From Proteobacteria bacterium UBA1847 (lineage in GTDB: Bacteria > Pseudomonadota > Gammaproteobacteria > Steroidobacterales > Woeseiaceae): a stretch of 6,599 bases of DNA. Below, piece after piece: positions 6,341 through 6,599 of this stretch. Within the stretch, counting starts at the first letter, position 1. The number at the start of each line of letters is the position of its first letter. Below the pieces are notes generated by a model. The model saw only the letters and a program-made list of their open reading frames with translations, was not told the origin of the DNA and ran no database searches. Location: the NCBI GenBank assembly GCA_002338605.1, contig DDIP01000150.1:1-6599 (forward strand), given 5' to 3'. The translations under genes were made by a program, and so were the position numbers.

Positions 6341-6426
6341 CTATGGGGCGCATTCTATCCGTACAACGCCTTCGTGCCAGCGAGCTTTGCTAAGATGGAC
6401 CCTTCATAAAGTCAACGTTATGCATT

Positions 6427-6431
6427 GGGGA
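6427..6431 (+). promoter_or_regulatory. Ribosome binding site of the oxidoreductase gene
   Basis: GGGGA lies 7 nt ahead of the ATG at 6439. No other in-frame ATG exists between this one and the upstream stop codon at 6391, so the start is well fixed. Confidence 0.5.
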
Positions 6432-6438
6432 TCTGCAA

Positions 6439-6599
6439 ATGGCACGCAAAGTCACTCGACGGGATTTTCTAAACGGCACGCAGATCGCGATCGGCGCTTC
6501 ACTCCTGAACCCCTGGGCCGAAGTGTTTGGTACCGATACGTCAAGATTCAGCCTTGGTTCTGATTATTATCCGCCGGCGAAGACCGGGCTTCGCGGCAG
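6439..6599 (+). CDS. Tat-exported FAD/NAD(P)-binding oxidoreductase, spermidine dehydrogenase-like (N-terminus only)
   Basis: Only the first 53 codons are in the window; the frame is open to the edge. The N-terminus MARKVTRRDFLNGTQIAIGA has a twin-arginine motif (RRDFL at 7-11) followed by a moderately hydrophobic stretch, so the protein is probably exported folded, with its cofactor, to the periplasm. After the signal comes YYPPAKTGLRG (43-53). This resembles, from memory, the mature start of Tat-dependent flavin proteins annotated as spermidine dehydrogenase or NAD(P)/FAD-dependent oxidoreductase. The dinucleotide-binding GxGxxG motif would come later and is not visible, so the enzyme identity is provisional. 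The gene is transcribed away from the DUF1800 operon. The real gene call is firm because of the ribosome binding site and Tat signal. Confidence 0.7.
   Translation, partial: MARKVTRRDFLNGTQIAIGASLLNPWAEVFGTDTSRFSLGSDYYPPAKTGLRG

Larger units (their letters stand above)
6017..6438. other. Divergent intergenic region with no supported gene
   Basis: About 420 nt separate the minus-strand DUF1800 gene from the plus-strand oxidoreductase gene. The part near 6017-6075 holds the DUF1800 ribosome binding site, the short dyad and the candidate promoter. The stretch 6076-6300 shows no coding signal: the small frames there have no ribosome binding site and no recognisable protein. The stretch 6301-6351 holds the tRNA remnant and a 7-bp inverted repeat (gcgcccc at 6301, ggggcgc at 6345). 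The remaining bases to 6438 must contain the promoter of the oxidoreductase, which I could not identify. Confidence 0.7.

Noticed and set aside
6358..6385. Sigma-54-like TGGCAC element upstream of the tRNA remnant (minus strand)
   Set aside because: The TT(G) block is displaced by about two bases from the strict -24/-12 spacing and is not followed by GC, so it does not fit.
6261..6563. 100-residue plus-strand open frame crossing the tRNA remnant and the oxidoreductase start
   Set aside because: It translates the tRNA-derived repeat and overlaps the well-supported Tat protein in another frame; its composition is not protein-like.
1..6599. CRISPR array, insertion sequence or riboswitch
   Set aside because: No regularly spaced short repeats, transposase-like protein, terminal inverted repeats or recognisable riboswitch were seen.

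Overview
The window looks like chromosomal DNA of a proteobacterium, most likely a gammaproteobacterium. The signs are a tRNA gene with an encoded CCA tail, strong GGAGG-type ribosome binding sites, Tat and lipoprotein export signals, and the protein families present. The assignment comes from gene style only; no ribosomal RNA or other taxonomic marker is visible.

Left part (1-1396): the end of an integrated element. A small excisionase/AlpA-like gene, cut by the window edge, overlaps by 133 nt a complete tyrosine recombinase that keeps all the catalytic residues (R201, K235, H294, R297, H320, Y329). The integrase ends 24 nt from the 3' end of a complete tRNA-Arg(CCG) gene on the minus strand. 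This is the classic layout of a genomic island inserted at the 3' end of a tRNA gene. The rest of the island lies to the left, outside the window.

Middle part (1504-6016): five genes, all on the minus strand. In transcription order they are a DUF1800 lipoprotein, a Tat-exported DUF1501 protein, an ECF-type sigma factor, a single-pass membrane protein in the anti-sigma position, and a small exported helical/TPR-like protein. The first two are 12 nt apart. The last three overlap each other by 8 and 14 nt. This suggests an envelope system in which the sigma factor and its membrane partner control export of the DUF1800/DUF1501 pair. A shared two-block motif (GTAAACC, 15 nt, GCAC) lies upstream of both the DUF1800 gene and the sigma gene and is a candidate promoter for that sigma factor. 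The biochemical role of the DUF1800/DUF1501 pair is not known.

Right part (6017-6599): a divergent intergenic region of about 420 nt, then the start of a Tat-exported oxidoreductase, probably an FAD-dependent spermidine dehydrogenase-like protein, on the plus strand. The intergenic region contains a 33-bp near-perfect direct repeat (one mismatch) of the 5' half of the tRNA-Arg gene. The match stops exactly where the anticodon loop should begin, so the whole 5-gene operon sits between a complete tRNA and a 5' tRNA remnant in the same orientation. This is the most unusual structure in the window.
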